The notes under the pieces were generated by a model that was not told where the DNA came from, ran no database searches, and was given only the letters and a program-made list of their open reading frames with translations. Shown here piece by piece: positions 49,685 to 61,298 of a DNA stretch of 64,000 nucleotides. The first letter of the stretch is position 1. Each line of letters starts with the position of its first letter. The translations under genes and the position numbers were made by a program. The stretch is from Chromera velia (Eukaryota; Sar; Chromeraceae), in NCBI GenBank assembly GCA_018398765.1, contig JAHBMJ010005712.1:1-64000 (forward strand), read 5' to 3'.

Positions 49685-51891
49685 CTACTCGTGGCTAAGA
49701 ACTCCACCGGCACTTGTTCCCATGGAAGGCGCGGCAACGTCCGTAGCCCCGCCAGGCTGGCCACTCGGGCTACCTGCACTCGCATTTGGCACGAGAGAAG
49801 GTCCGGAGGGTGCGTCTCCTGCTGGACTGCCATCAATGTAGTCACGTCCTAATGGGGTAAGACGATAGGCAACCACCAGCTCCCCCCCCAGTGCTTCAGT
49901 GCCTGTGGTACTGATTCTCTGTACAGAATTCGCACCCGTGTGTGTCCGTGGCTCGGTTCTATCGCTCTCTCGTCCGGCTTTGCGGACAGTGGAGTCGGAT
50001 GCCGACAGACTTCTTCTCGGAATCTGACGGTCCGATTTTCGAAACGTGTGACTTTTTCTCCGATGAATCTTTTCCCTTTCTCTGCCCCTTTCCCGGTCCT
50101 TTTTCGGACGGCTGCTGCGAGGCCCCTCCGAAGGCATCCCTTCAGTGTAGGTGAGAGAAGGAGACGCAACCGCTGCATCAGGACAAGCGGAAGGCATTCC
50201 CTCTGACGGTGCACCCGAATAGACAACAGTGGAGCTCCTCTCTCGACCCTCAACAATTTCTTTGGGCCCGGAAGGCGACTGTGCACTTCCACTACTAGAC
50301 TCTGCATCAGCCTTCTCAGATGCTCCTGACACCTCCCGACTCCTTGACCGTTGTGACCTTCCAGGCGGCCCTCCTGCCTGGTGTTGTTTCTCTTTCTCTT
50401 TCTCTTTCTTCCCCCCCCTTCCCTTTTCCCCTTCAGCCGCTGCAGAAAGAGAGGTATCAAAGTCGTCCGATAGCGCCGCATCCCCCAGATTCAGTACAGG
50501 CAGCGCGAACCCTCCCCCCTCCTCTTTGCCCCCCGAACATTTTGGAGAAGAGACAGTCGTCTTGTCTCTGTCCTTCCTTCCCCCGTTTAGAGAGACGGCT
50601 CCACTGTGCGTGACTGAGGCAGTGAAGGAGAACGGGGGAGTGTGAGGGGCAGAAGAGACAGTCAGCGTGGCGCTCTTCGTACGGGGGGCGCTGCAGACCT
50701 CGATGAACTTCAGCGACCTGCAGAGAAGGTGGGGGGGAGCGAGAGAGGTAGAGGGACAGTGATACTTACGTAACCTCTCTCTTTCGGCCTTTCTCGCTTT
50801 CTCCCTGTTTTTTGCTTACCGACAAAGCTTTTCGTTTCACCTCCTTTACTCCCCATTTTCCTGATCCATCAATGCAAACGGCTTTTTAGAGACAGAGAAC
50901 GGGCCACGCTTCTTCCTTGGAAGAAAAAGAAGAGTCCCCCTTCCTGCAATGAACCCACTCTCTCCCATGCCCCTCCACACACGCCCTCTCCTTCTCGTAT
51001 TCTCACGAGAGAATCCTGTCATCTCCTTGTCATCCTCTGTCTCCCTTCACACAGCAGGAGGAAATGAAAACTACATACGCAAATTCTGGAGGGATTTGCT
51101 CAAGACTGTGTCCTTTTCATCTTTTCTGCACGACCATGCCCCTGCATGTCCTGCACATTCCACGAAACCAACCTGAGATCCTTGAGCACCTTCTCCACCT
51201 CACTCTTCGTCATTCCCTGCTGTACAGCCCCCTCCACCAGATCCTCGTGGGTCTTCACCCAACTCCCACCAAACAGCCCCCCTGCAGCACTAACCGATCT
51301 GCCCTCAAAGGAAGCAGCAGAGGCAGATGCAGCCTGAGGAGCACCCGGTCCACTCTCACCAACAGTCGCAGGCACAGGAGCACTCACCACTCTTCCCACT
51401 CCACCCTGATTTCCTTCTTTACTAGGAACAGCACTAGTCTCGGTGAAACCGGTGCCCATACGACTGGCCCCCTCAGTCAAACTGCGGGGAGCCCTACCCG
51501 CCTCCACTTGGCCAACACCAGGCCCACCCCCCCGCACAGAAACAGACCGCGCGGCCCCCATATCACTACGCGCATCTTCCCCCTCAGCTCGGAACGGCTC
51601 AGGACAATGGGATCCCACACATAGGCTGGACATGTCCACCATTTCCCCCCCCCCCGGCATGGGACTAACCCCCCCGGTGGCTCTTCCTGTGGACCCCACA
51701 CGACTTGTGGAGGCGGACGGCGAGAGGGAATGGAATCTTTCCTTGTCAGAGTCTTCCGCAGGGTCCACCGCGGGTGTCGCCCCATGGACGGAAAACGAAA
51801 ACCCATCCCCTGCCCCCCCCGTGCCAAAATCTCCGCCACTGGCGCCTCCTTCGGGAGAAGGGTAAACAGAGACAGAGTGTGGAGACGTCGT

Positions 51892-51946
<55 letters not shown>

Positions 51947-53233
51947 CAAATGAAGCACAGAGACCTGAAGGGCAGCCCGCGGCGCTTTTTCGGCCACTCC
52001 GTAAACGTTTCTTTCTTTGAGCTTCATGCAGATGCAAAAACCAACCCTGGCTGACGACAGACTCAGCATGCATGCAGCCTTAACAGAAGGCCGTCTCTCT
52101 CGCATCTTCTCACGCAATCCTCCTGTCTATGTATGTATTTGCACGCCCTCTCAACCTTGCCAGCCTCCCCATGTCCGCCTTCTAGACTTTCACCTCACGT
52201 CATGTGGATGGATGGATGGTTTGCTGAAATGCCTATCTGGATCCAAGTGGATGCCTGCCTAGCTTCAATCAAGCTGACTAACCGTGATAAGGCCCATGAT
52301 CTGTATTCTCTGCTGTTCCAGTTCTGGTTTGAATTTGTACCTGCTTCCCTTGCACGTCCTGCACTTGGCTGCTTTGGGCTCGTTGAACTGAAATCCGCAC
52401 TTCCTGCAGGCCCAGTGATTTTGCAACAGCTTCGGTAGACCCTCGTCAGCCAGGTAGCTCATCTCCTGCAGGAAGGAAGGAAGAGCATGGTATAGTAGAG
52501 AATGGAAAGCTTTGTATTTGTTTATTTCAACTTTTGTCAGCCAAGTGGCTGATCTCTTGCAGGAAGGAAGAGTGTGAAAGTCAGAGTGAAAAGGATCCAT
52601 CGCACGCTTGGAAAGAGACACTAGAAAACGCGTGATGAACTTTTGCCCTCTCTTGAAAACGCGCTTCTCCGTTTCAGTCACGATTCTCTTCACGCCACCT
52701 GCTCGAGCCAAGAAGACTGAGTCGACAAGAGAAGAGCACAGAGACTTGCTGTGAAATAAAATTGGCATGTGTGGCAGAGACTAACCCCGGCCCCTCGGTA
52801 AGTCTGTCGGTCAATCAACGGACCTGAAAAATATGAAGGGACACCTTTTGACGCACGCAAGGACGGATCCAAAATTTGCGTGCGTGCGTCAATCAACGGA
52901 CCTGAAATATGAAGGGACACCTTTCCACGACCAGCTCGCACTGTGAGTTCTCGAAGGTCAGAACGCTGAAGGATGTGCTCTCCTCCTGGATCTTTTTTAG
53001 CCACTCGTCGCAGACTCCGCAGGGGGCAATGGGGTTCAATTCGTCCTGCAGCAGAGGAAGGAAGAACAGCGGGGGGGGGGGGCAAGAATAACGATGCAGA
53101 ATAGAGCAAGAGAAAGAAAGACTGGAAGGAAACTTGTCTTTTTGCATTCCGGAAAAGGTCCGCGACAGAGTTCACAACTCCTGCCCTCGGGTTAGCCTCT
53201 CGCGTGCGTGCGTGTGCGTGCGTGCGTGCGCGC

Positions 53234-53267
<34 letters not shown>

Positions 53268-55185
53268 GTATGAGAAAGAGAGTCAGAGCGCTAATCTGTG
53301 TGTGCCTGTGGAGGTGTGCATGCACGAGCGAGCGCAGGAACGCGTACGCAGGCTGCCTGAACCCCCAAAGCCGTCTTCTCTCTCTTTCTGCGTACCTGAG
53401 GATCGAGAACTGCCACTGCTCTGATGTCCCGCCTTGTCAAGTCCAGACGCGCAGAGACGGCAGCTGAAATGGCGGCTCTCTCGGCACAGTTTGAACCTGC
53501 AGCCGTTGGTCCAGCAATGAGGTATTTCAGGAAAGTCAAGTGTCAAGTGTCAGATACACGCTCTCACTCTCTCACACCAGCCGTCACACATACACCAAGG
53601 CCACACAGACACACACACACACTCACACAGAGAGAAAGTAGAGAAAGAGAGGCATCCAAGAAGAGAGAACGAAACCGAACGCACCTGAGGGCAGCGAGAT
53701 CTCCGTGTTCATTCCTGCACACACACACGCATCCATGCGCACTCACGTCTTCAACCCCTCATGTGAATGAATCAAGAAAGAGGCAGAAGGACGTGAAGTC
53801 CAACACAGAGAACGGCAAGAGCACCCGATAGAATAGCAAGAAGATTCGGCTTTTCCATCTCTCGGCCCTCTTTTCCTCCTTCACCCCGTCGACACAGAGA
53901 GAGAAAAAAAACAAGGAGAATCTGGACAGGAAGGACAGCATAGACAGAAGGAGACAGGAGAAGAGAGGGGCAGAGAAGGGAAGGGAGCAAGGAGGAAGAG
54001 GATGAAAGAACCCACGCGAAAAAAAAAAAAAGAAAAAAGGGAACGCAGAGAGAAAAGAAGAGAAGCAACGTAAGATAAGGAAAAGAGAGATGGGGAGAAT
54101 AAATTGAGGAGAACACGGGCAGATCGACCCTCTCTACCTTTGTAGTATTCGAACTGGTTGCTCCGATCGTTCCACACCTGCAGGACTGCCAGGACAACCT
54201 TTTTGGACTTCCGGTGCCAGAACACGTCCACGTCGGAGGCCTTCCAGAGGTCGCTGTACTCTTTCATCTTTTCCACCAGACTGTGGCGGTGCATGTCACA
54301 CAGAGGGAAAGTGCGAATGAATCACTCTAAGTGCCACTCTTCGTCTTCTACAAAAGGTAGCCCACACACGATACAGTGGGCAGTGCAGAACAAAGCGGGA
54401 GTTTTGCGTGGGTGAGAGAGGAGAACCGGAAAAGAAAGTAGAGGTCTTGCTGGCAGATGGGGTGCGCGCACGTGCATTCTGGAGACGGGAGAGGTCGGCA
54501 GCGCCTGTCTTACTGATAAGGTTACCACACATGGGAAGAGAGGGAGTCCCTTGTCTGACTCACGAACTGACGGCCTGAGAGGTTCCTTAGGGTCAAAATC
54601 CCGGTAGAGACGGACTCTTGAATACCTGCGGGAAGGACACAGTGAAGTTGAAACAGAAGAGACGGATAAGTTGACGCACCATGTACATGAACGCAAAAGA
54701 GCGGGCAGGCAGGCGCGTCAGAGGTCCGAAAGAAAACAGTCTCGTTAAGAACTGTGTCTCGAAGAGACGGGAAGTACTGCTCAGTCGGCGCCTGTCCACC
54801 CGACCCGACTGACTGACTCTCTCTGAATGATCCATCTGGAGGTGAACCTTTTCTTCGGTTTGGCTTCACAGGCTTCCTGTTGACTCTGCTGGACCCAGAC
54901 CTGAGGGTTGGGTGAGGGGACCACCGGGGTTGTGGTTGGGCCGGTGACTTTTCTTTCCCGCTCGGGTGTGTTGGCCTGATAGGTCCGGCTGTGAGGGGGT
55001 GGGTGGGCATTGCGAGCACTTGGGGGAGTAGTTCCGTGGGAGCGTTTGGAGGTTCTCATCTGGTCGGGGTACGTGTGAGGTTTCGGCCTGTCAGAAGTCA
55101 GGGGAACGAAAGACCATGAGCAAGCATATTTCGGAACGTGCCGGCGCGATGAAAACGTGCACACCGCACGAACAAGACGAAGCAT
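49685..55185 (-). CDS. Cytidine-deaminase-fold protein with RanBP2-like zinc finger and probable winged helix
   Basis: Six 3' exons join in one frame: 53714-53685, 53496-53396, 53045-52902, 52465-52283, 51891-51173 and 50717-49685 (stop); the preceding exon ends at 54138. The deaminase zinc and substrate motifs are spread over three exons: GMNTEIS (N-x-E), SNCAERAAISAAV (C-A-E-R, catalytic Glu) and IAPCGVCDEWL (P-C-x2-C). Next comes WACRKCGFQFNE with KCRTCKG, a RanBP2-like C2-C2 finger with one extra residue. A disordered stretch follows, then EDLVEGAVQQGMTKSEVEKV with LKDLRSLKFIEV, and at the very end VAYRLTPLGRDYID; these look like the recognition helices and wing of a winged helix split by a disordered insert of about 260 residues. 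CDA-type enzymes deaminate free or RNA/DNA cytidine; the nucleic-acid-binding modules suggest a polymer substrate (inference). The 5' exons (54.3-55.19 kb, possibly starting MLRLVRAVCTFSSRR, presequence-like) are uncertain. Confidence 0.78.
51895..51947. repeat. (CA)n-(GA)n microsatellite
   Basis: It lies in the intron directly upstream of the exon starting at 51891 (minus strand), so the coding-strand acceptor reads (TG)n CAG. Confidence 0.95.
52810..52924. repeat. Duplicated exon end around a GC hairpin
   Basis: TCAATCAACGGACCTGAAA with the following ATGAAGGGACACC occurs at 52811 and again at 52890. Between them lies the inverted repeat GACGCACGCAA / TTGCGTGCGTGCGTC. On the coding strand both copies contain the exon end ATATTTCAG and donor GTCCGT, so the intron carries a second copy of the 5' splice site about 80 bp downstream. 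Confidence 0.85.
53196..53272. repeat. (GT/GC)n-rich microsatellite
   Basis: Alternating GT and GC dinucleotides, potentially Z-forming, in a deaminase-gene intron (between the exon at 53396 and the exon at 53045). Confidence 0.9.
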
Positions 55186-55458
55186 GTTGTGCCATCATCT
55201 CCTGAGAGTGTAGACAAGGTCACATAAATGACATTCCGTGGAGCGTTCACACCAAATCTGCTCTTCTGGATTCTTGTGCGCAAAACTCAGGTTAGACGTT
55301 TTCGCTCCCCGAGTTTTCGTGCAAACAACACCTGTGAATCATTGGTCCGGGAAAGCGAAAATTCAGCCCCGGATTGTGGATCGCCATGCATATGCACGTG
55401 TAGCTCTGCAGAGTGAAATCTTTCCGGGGCCACTCACAGCGATCTGAAGAGGCAAAAG
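55186..55458. other. Short spacer between deaminase gene and tRNA
   Basis: Contains a degenerate copy of the CCCGGAAAGC repeat core (about 55349-55437, including CTTTCCGGGGCC). No gene seen. Confidence 0.4.
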
Positions 55459-55532
55459 TACAGCCACTGAGGTTCGAACTCAGGACCTTGTGCGTGTGAA
55501 GCACACGTCATAACCAACTAGACCATGGCTGC
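55459..55532 (-). tRNA. tRNA-Val (anticodon CAC)
   Basis: Read on the minus strand, 74 nt fold into a full cloverleaf. The acceptor stem is GCAGCCA with TGGCTGT (one G-U) and discriminator A. The D-loop is AGTTGGTTA. The anticodon stem is TGTGC/GCACA with loop TTCACAC, giving CAC. The variable loop is AAGGT and the T arm is CTGAG-TTCGAAC-CTCAG. There is no intron. Internal box A and box B sequences are present, and CTTTTG just after the gene can serve as Pol III terminator. It decodes GTG valine codons. Confidence 0.95.
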
Positions 55533-55994
55533 GTTAAGAGTGTGAAAAACGTTCCGTCAAAATGGGCCTCGGATCGCCAATTGATCTGAATCCGTGGACC
55601 CCGGCCCGTCCAAGGGTTTTCCTCCTTAGTGAGCCCTGCTGATCCGGTAATCCGGGGCCCCAATTGGCCCTACACGCATGGGGCCGGAGACGCGACAGCA
55701 TGCGACAGCTGGAAGAATCCAGTGTCAGACTATGTCAGACAAAAGATGCTAAAAATTCAAACCAATAGTTTCGTGCTGAAAAAAAAAGTCTTCGCAAAAG
55801 AAAATTCTGTTCGAAATCGTTCCTCGTATTCAGCATGACCAGGCTTCAATTAGGAAACTTCAGGGCTTCGTCCACATCATCAGACTACGAATTCCCACCG
55901 TATGATTTCTTTTGAGCTCTCATATATAGCTCCTCCCTTTTTATATTTTTTAGCCTAAGTGTGTTATGCATTCCTCCATTCCTGCTCCTCGAGC

Positions 55995-56008
55995 ATATAT
56001 ATAAGTAA
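55995..56008 (+). promoter_or_regulatory. TATA-box-like sequence
   Basis: CATATATATAAGTA lies about 60-70 bp before the first methionine (56067) of the plus-strand CCCH gene. It is the only clear TATA-like element next to a gene start in the window, but the transcription start is unknown. Confidence 0.3.
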
Positions 56009-56066
56009 CCATCCCCAGTCCGCTTGCTGGTTGAAAGCAGGGCTTCCGAATCGTTGCGTCTGAGGT

Positions 56067-57552
56067 GTGATCCAAGTGTTGACAAACAAACGTGCCAAGT
56101 TTTTTTTACTATCCCGGAATCTGAAGAACCTCGCCGCCACGGCAAATCTCAAGGACAAAGATTTCTTTTTTGGTTTTTTTCACTGCGATAACGATGAGGA
56201 GAGGCTGGGATTCGTAAAGCAGCTCTTCACCACCAGAGAGTCGGAAGATCTGTTCAATTCCCGTGTGGGAGCCGCAAACCCTGCTGTGAAAGATTGGTCG
56301 AATCAGATTTATAAACGAGACGTAGTTCTGGTGGTTCGTAGTAATCAGGCAACACTTTCTTACCTTGGGTAGATTCGAATAGGTTTGGCTGCTTTTTATT
56401 CCTCTCTGTGCCATATTTACAGGCAATAGCCTACCAAATTCTCAGTTAAGACAGTTGGACGAGTCCTTTTCCGGGGAGCAATAGAATGACGGGACAGACG
56501 GCGGAGGGAAGCAGTTCTTTCGAGGGGTGGGATGGATGGGCCGTGCAGGAAATAGGTCTGTACCGGCGTGGGGTTTGAATAAAGGCTAGGCGAACGGTGC
56601 CCAAGAGAATGAGTCGGGGTAGAGCTGGAATGACAGAAATGGCTTCCAAGGAAGCGGAGGTCGAGGAAGGGGCAGCCGTCTATGGGAACAAACGTGGGGA
56701 AATTACATCTTCCATGTAAAGCTTCCCCCAGATATTTTGGTTACTTCCGTTTACTGTGCATCTAGACTGTATACTAAGTTCTTGTGGCCTCTGTTTTTTC
56801 TTGCAGAATGATGCCCCTGCATGCAAAGCTAGGTGTAAAGGGTTTGTAGCTGGAAACTGTCTCAACGGCCAGGACTGTAAGAACCGACACAAGACGCGTA
56901 TCAGATACTATAGAAAGAATGCGGTGTTCCATGATACCGAATACGGTCAGCAACTTCCGCTTCCTCGAACACATTCTCAGCAAGCATGCAAACGTAGCAC
57001 CTGCAGTCTAAGCGGCTATTGGTGTCTATAGCTCTCTCTCTCTCTCTCTCTCTCCTCACCCCACACCCCAACCTTCATGATGGTCTCCTTGGCAGGCAGT
57101 GTTTTGTATGATTGGACCAGCAAGTGAGGGAGAGGATGACAGTATGTGCGTGTACATGTCCGTGGGTGGTAGTATATGATTATCAATAGACTGTGTCTGC
57201 CGCTCTGTAACAGTCCCTTTCTCCTCCCCTCTCAGGATCTTTCAGGTCCATTTGTTCAGTCGCCTCTTAGAGTTTCTTAAGTTTTCTCTCATTTTAGTGT
57301 GCATGTTCTTCTCTTTGTTGCTCCGTGGAAGGAGCTGATACAGTGAGCGGAGGAAAACACTTTGAGAAATTACAAACAAAAGGCAGGAACAGGGGTCTGG
57401 GTGTGACTTATGTTTTCGCTCTGGATCCCCAATTTTTTCTTTCTCTTCGTTTTCCTCGTTGAGTCTCTCTAATTCCTGTGTTCATAAAAGCATGTGTGTC
57501 CGCGTTTGTTTGTGGAAGTCTCTCTCTCTTTCTCTCTCTCTGTCTCTCTCTT

Positions 57553-57628
<76 letters not shown>

Positions 57629-58541
57629 GGCCATAAGCGTCTTGCGAGGCACGTTGCATTCTGTCCAGTTATGTCCAGATGTCCAGTTCATTCACGGCAC
57701 CTTTTTTGATTATGAAGGCTGTATGAACAAAAATTGTCTCTTTTCCCATGACTCCTTAGACGAGACTAAAAAGGAGCTGTTTGTGCTCAACAATGGAAAA
57801 AAATTTGTGGAGTGGGTGTCCATTGGTTGGATTGATCTCCATTCCAACCACTTGGCAGTTCTCTTCCTTCGAAAGCATTTTTACAAAGGGCTGCTTCTGA
57901 GCTCGTCTCTTTTGGGACTTTTTAGTCCTAGTGAACAAGAGAGAGACGCGCCTGAGGGTGCCGTTGGTGCACAATCTAGAGCAGTGAGCTCTCTTCAACG
58001 CAGTAGAGAAAGTCCTCAAGTCATTAATGTTGACGAGATAGGAGAGGAAAGTCAAAAGAGTGGGAAGAGGAAGGGTCGTGCGCTTTCTGAAATAGCCAAA
58101 TCATATGATGGAGCGAGAGGCTCTGTCGGTCAGGGAGGGGCAAGCGCGGGACCTTCAAAGTTACAGGAGATTGAGGTGGCCTCGGTAGGTCGAGCTGAAC
58201 AGAGAGCAGCGGCTGGACATAGCCAAAGTACAGCTCAGGAGGTGGAAAAAAGGGATTCCAGTATGGCGTCTAGTTCTTCATTTAGGAACCTCTCCTCGGG
58301 GTCTTTGTCGAAAGAGGTTGGCCCGCTGCGAATGAATGGGGCAGTGCAAGAAAGAGGGGGGATTAGGGATAGCCTCTTCATGCAGAGACCTAAACAAAGT
58401 ATAGTGGCAAAGGGATCTAGTGTCGACCAAAGAAACTCAAGCACATTGCCACAAGGGGGCGCTGACATTCCCTCAAAGACTGTTCTATCACGGACACCAA
58501 CAGTGGAGGGACAAGATTTGATGAATCTCAGCCAAAGTTAG
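56067..58541 (+). CDS. CCCH-type zinc-finger protein (exon joins partly unresolved)
   Basis: Three coding blocks are visible. The first, 56067 to about 56370, reads protein-like (DEERLGFVKQLFTTRESEDL) and has no known domain. The second starts after a good acceptor at about 56806 and encodes NDAPACKARCKGFVAGNCLN then GQDCKNRHKTRIRYYRK: the spacing C-x7-C-x5-C-x3-H is a canonical CCCH finger, a fold that usually binds RNA. The third block, 57669-58541, starts LCPDVQFIHGTFFDYEGCMN followed by KNCLFSHD, a second atypical finger lacking the usual first-Cys spacing, and ends in a Ser/Gln-rich tail with stop at 58541. FVEW at about 57810 is followed by a donor-like GTGTCC, so a further short intron is likely. 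I could not make the joins between blocks agree in phase, so the model is provisional. Confidence 0.5.
57033..57052. repeat. (CT)n microsatellite
   Basis: Ten CT units in the intron after the first CCCH exon. Confidence 0.9.
57519..57629. repeat. (CT)n/(CTTT)n microsatellite
   Basis: About 110 bp of CT-rich repeats directly upstream of the acceptor region at 57655-57668; it probably acts as an extended polypyrimidine tract. Confidence 0.95.
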
Positions 58542-59472
58542 GGAAAGCGTCCTTTCGTCTCTTCCAGAGTTGCCCCAGAGACAACGAGACGCCTGCTATT
58601 GCCCGAGAAGAGGGCTTGAGGTATGTCCGACACAGCAGACTCCGCAGTTGAGTCAGGGAGAGAGCAAGAGTCTCCCACTCCCAGCATCAGTGCTTGCCTC
58701 CATCAGACCGCTCAACCGCAATCCTTTCAACAAAGCGGTCGGGTTGATACTCCGCATCAATTAACGACACCGCATGAGGTGATTGAAACGTCTGACCATG
58801 AATCTGACCGCTGACAAAGGACAAATACCGGTCAGGGGAATATGACTGCTGCTTACAAGCGATTTCTTTCTTATGGTTTGAGTTGACCGTTCGTGTTGCC
58901 TGGAAAACAAAGCGCTCTCCCTTCGGCATCCCCGTCTGAGAACTTTTTTTTTCTGCATTAAGCTTCTCCCGTCTGACCTGCTCCTCAATGGATACTTTTC
59001 TCATTGCCATGTTATGCATCTCCCTATTTTTCGAACACCTTTCTCACCTTTTAAATGTTTTTAAACAGTTTCATCCACTGTTTATACAAATGCCAAATGC
59101 ATCCAAAAATACCCGTTTAGGCACTAATTGATTTAATAAAGTATTTTTGATTTACTGAGTCTGAAAGAGCAGGTTGCACCTTCTTATGCAGTCGTTCCTC
59201 TGCAAGGTTGCCTGCTACTAGGGTTATGATCAAGGTTATGATTGGTGTACACGCTCCACTTCCTTTGCATACCTGAAATAGTAGTGCATGGTGTGTCATA
59301 AAAACAAGTTTTTGACCGAGTCTGGTAAAGTTTTTGACTGTTTTTCAATATGTAAACTCCTCTAGAAACTCCTTTAACTTAAAGGCTTTAAGGCTAAGCC
59401 ACGTAAAAGTCTAGGTAAAAGTAGTACAAGAGCCTGTCAAGAAAGAATTTTGAATGAATTTAAGAACTAGTC
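58542..59472. other. CCCH 3' flank and AT-rich spacer
   Basis: Gene-like composition persists to about 58990, then AT-rich. Small open frames on both strands lack domain signatures. Confidence 0.45.
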
Positions 59473-61298
59473 TAGGGATAGCTATCGTATCAATATTGTA
59501 TTGTATCGGTATCGAAGTATCGACTATTGGTTCTTTCTCAAACGGCCGAGTATTGGTTAGTATTGGCCTGCTTAGAGCTTGTGAATATTTATGAAGGACT
59601 ACTATATGGCCAGACGCGTGCTGGGCCAGGCCTCGGTGCTTGAAGACCGGGTACGGCCGCAGGCCTAGTACCACGTATACCGTCCCCAACCGGCTTCATA
59701 CATGGATGAATGCAGAACCGGCTCCATAGAGCGTACACTGAATTCAGCCCCAGCAGCCGGAACAACGCGCCTCAAGACAAGACTGCATATTCACTGTATC
59801 CGATTTAACAGAGCTTCATCATTTCCGTTTTCTGAATAAAACCGCTTCTGGACAATCAAAGCATCATAACAGCCAGAAGGGGAAAAAACAAGCTAAGGTG
59901 TAGGCATATTATAAACGTCAGGCGGATAGAAATTTTATCTCCTCAGCATGCAGAGTTGCTTGACCCGTTGTTGACCTGTCGGAGTTAGCTCACTGGCCAA
60001 TGTCCAAACAGCTCAAGGACAGTAGTCTGAGAATCGTCTTTCCACAGTGTTGTCTCTTCTTTTTGTGCCGTCTTGGAGCTTTAGGAGTGACCGGATCGAC
60101 CAGGATGTCAACATGGGCGAACTGAGATTCAGAAAGGTCAGTCATGAGTGAGGTCACTATCATTTAGTAACATCCATACTCTGCTATTGAAGCTTACCAC
60201 TTTGCTATTGATGTTCAACCACTAAGCATGCTTCTGATGACCTTATCTTTTACAAAAGCTTACCACTTGGCGACTCGCTACTCGTTTTTTGACGTTGACC
60301 TAGCTTCCAGCAACGGTTCGGTCTTCATACCCTCTGAATCACAAAACATACACCAGGACCATCTATTTATTTCCTTGTAGGAACCTTTGTAGTCCAACGT
60401 GTTTGTCTTACTCTCTTTTATGCTTTTACTTGTGCAGAAGGAACTCTTAATACCGCAAGCCGTGCTGTTTTTATTTTTTTGGAACTGGATCTGCCCTCCC
60501 TGGAATGACCGGTGAGTTTATCACTTGTGCTCGCTCCACAGAAGAGAGGGCTTCCCCAAAGTCTACATGTGTTCCACCAATTTGTTACAGCTTTAAAATC
60601 CCAGTTAGCCGTTTTGCGTATTGGTTAATTTTTATGGAGATGCACATACATACAGATAAACATACAGACCGTTGCATACTGTCAGACCTTTGACCTCAAT
60701 TTTCTCTTCACTCCACTTGCTGAGTATCAACCATCACATCGCTCAAGAGGGTTCAACTTAAGCTGCTTGCTGTGTAGCTTTTTTTTTCTTTTTTTTTTGT
60801 GCTGTAAATCTATATGGTTCCTTCGTGGGTGTAGAATAGCATGTGGATGTCTGCGTTTTGCTATAAATTTTGTATGCATTCACTTGCATTTGGATGATTT
60901 TAGCACACACATTAGAATAAAAACGAGTCTAACAGTTTGCGTCTGGCATGAGATTTCTAGGAACGACGTGTTGATAAAGTTATTGTCAATCTGATGATAT
61001 GTTGACTCTTTTAAAAGGAGGGGTTAGGAGGGTAAAGCTCCCCTTATAGTTTGGCCTTCTGAACGTTTCGGAGCCCATTTTCTAAGTAAAGTTGACTCTT
61101 TAAAAACATAAGATTTTTATAAAAAGTTTTTAGTTTGACGAATGATACTGTTTGCACTAGGTTTTAGCCTCGTACGCTAAAAATTTTATGTCAGTATCGA
61201 AATTATTGACGATACCCCCTTTTTTTGGAACATTAAATTCCGATACAATACCTATACGATACCGATTCGATACCGATACAATACGATAGCTATCCCTA
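59473..61298. mobile_element. Second non-autonomous hAT-type transposon
   Basis: Both ends read inward TAGGGATAGCTATCGTAT (18 bp, perfect inverted repeat), followed on each side by degenerate tandem GTATCGGTATCGA motifs (subterminal repeats of about 50-100 bp). The flanks are AACTAGTC (59465-59472) and AAGTAGTC (61299-61306), an 8-bp duplication with one mismatch, as expected for hAT. The 1,826-bp interior has no open frame above about 95 codons and no transposase motif. The mismatch suggests it is older than the element at 8192. The ends differ from that element, so they are different families. Confidence 0.85.

Noticed and set aside
51970-52065. Extra exon between zinc-finger exon and the 51891-51173 exon of the deaminase gene
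   Set aside because: It fits the frame only with a weak donor (A|GTCAGC). Joining 52283 directly to 51891 is phase-correct and simpler. It remains possible.
55459-55532. tRNA with anticodon TCA (selenocysteine or TGA suppressor), which would have been linked to the in-frame TGA
   Set aside because: Shifting the anticodon stem by one base gives five perfect pairs (TGTGC/GCACA) and anticodon CAC; the TCA reading needs a poorer stem.
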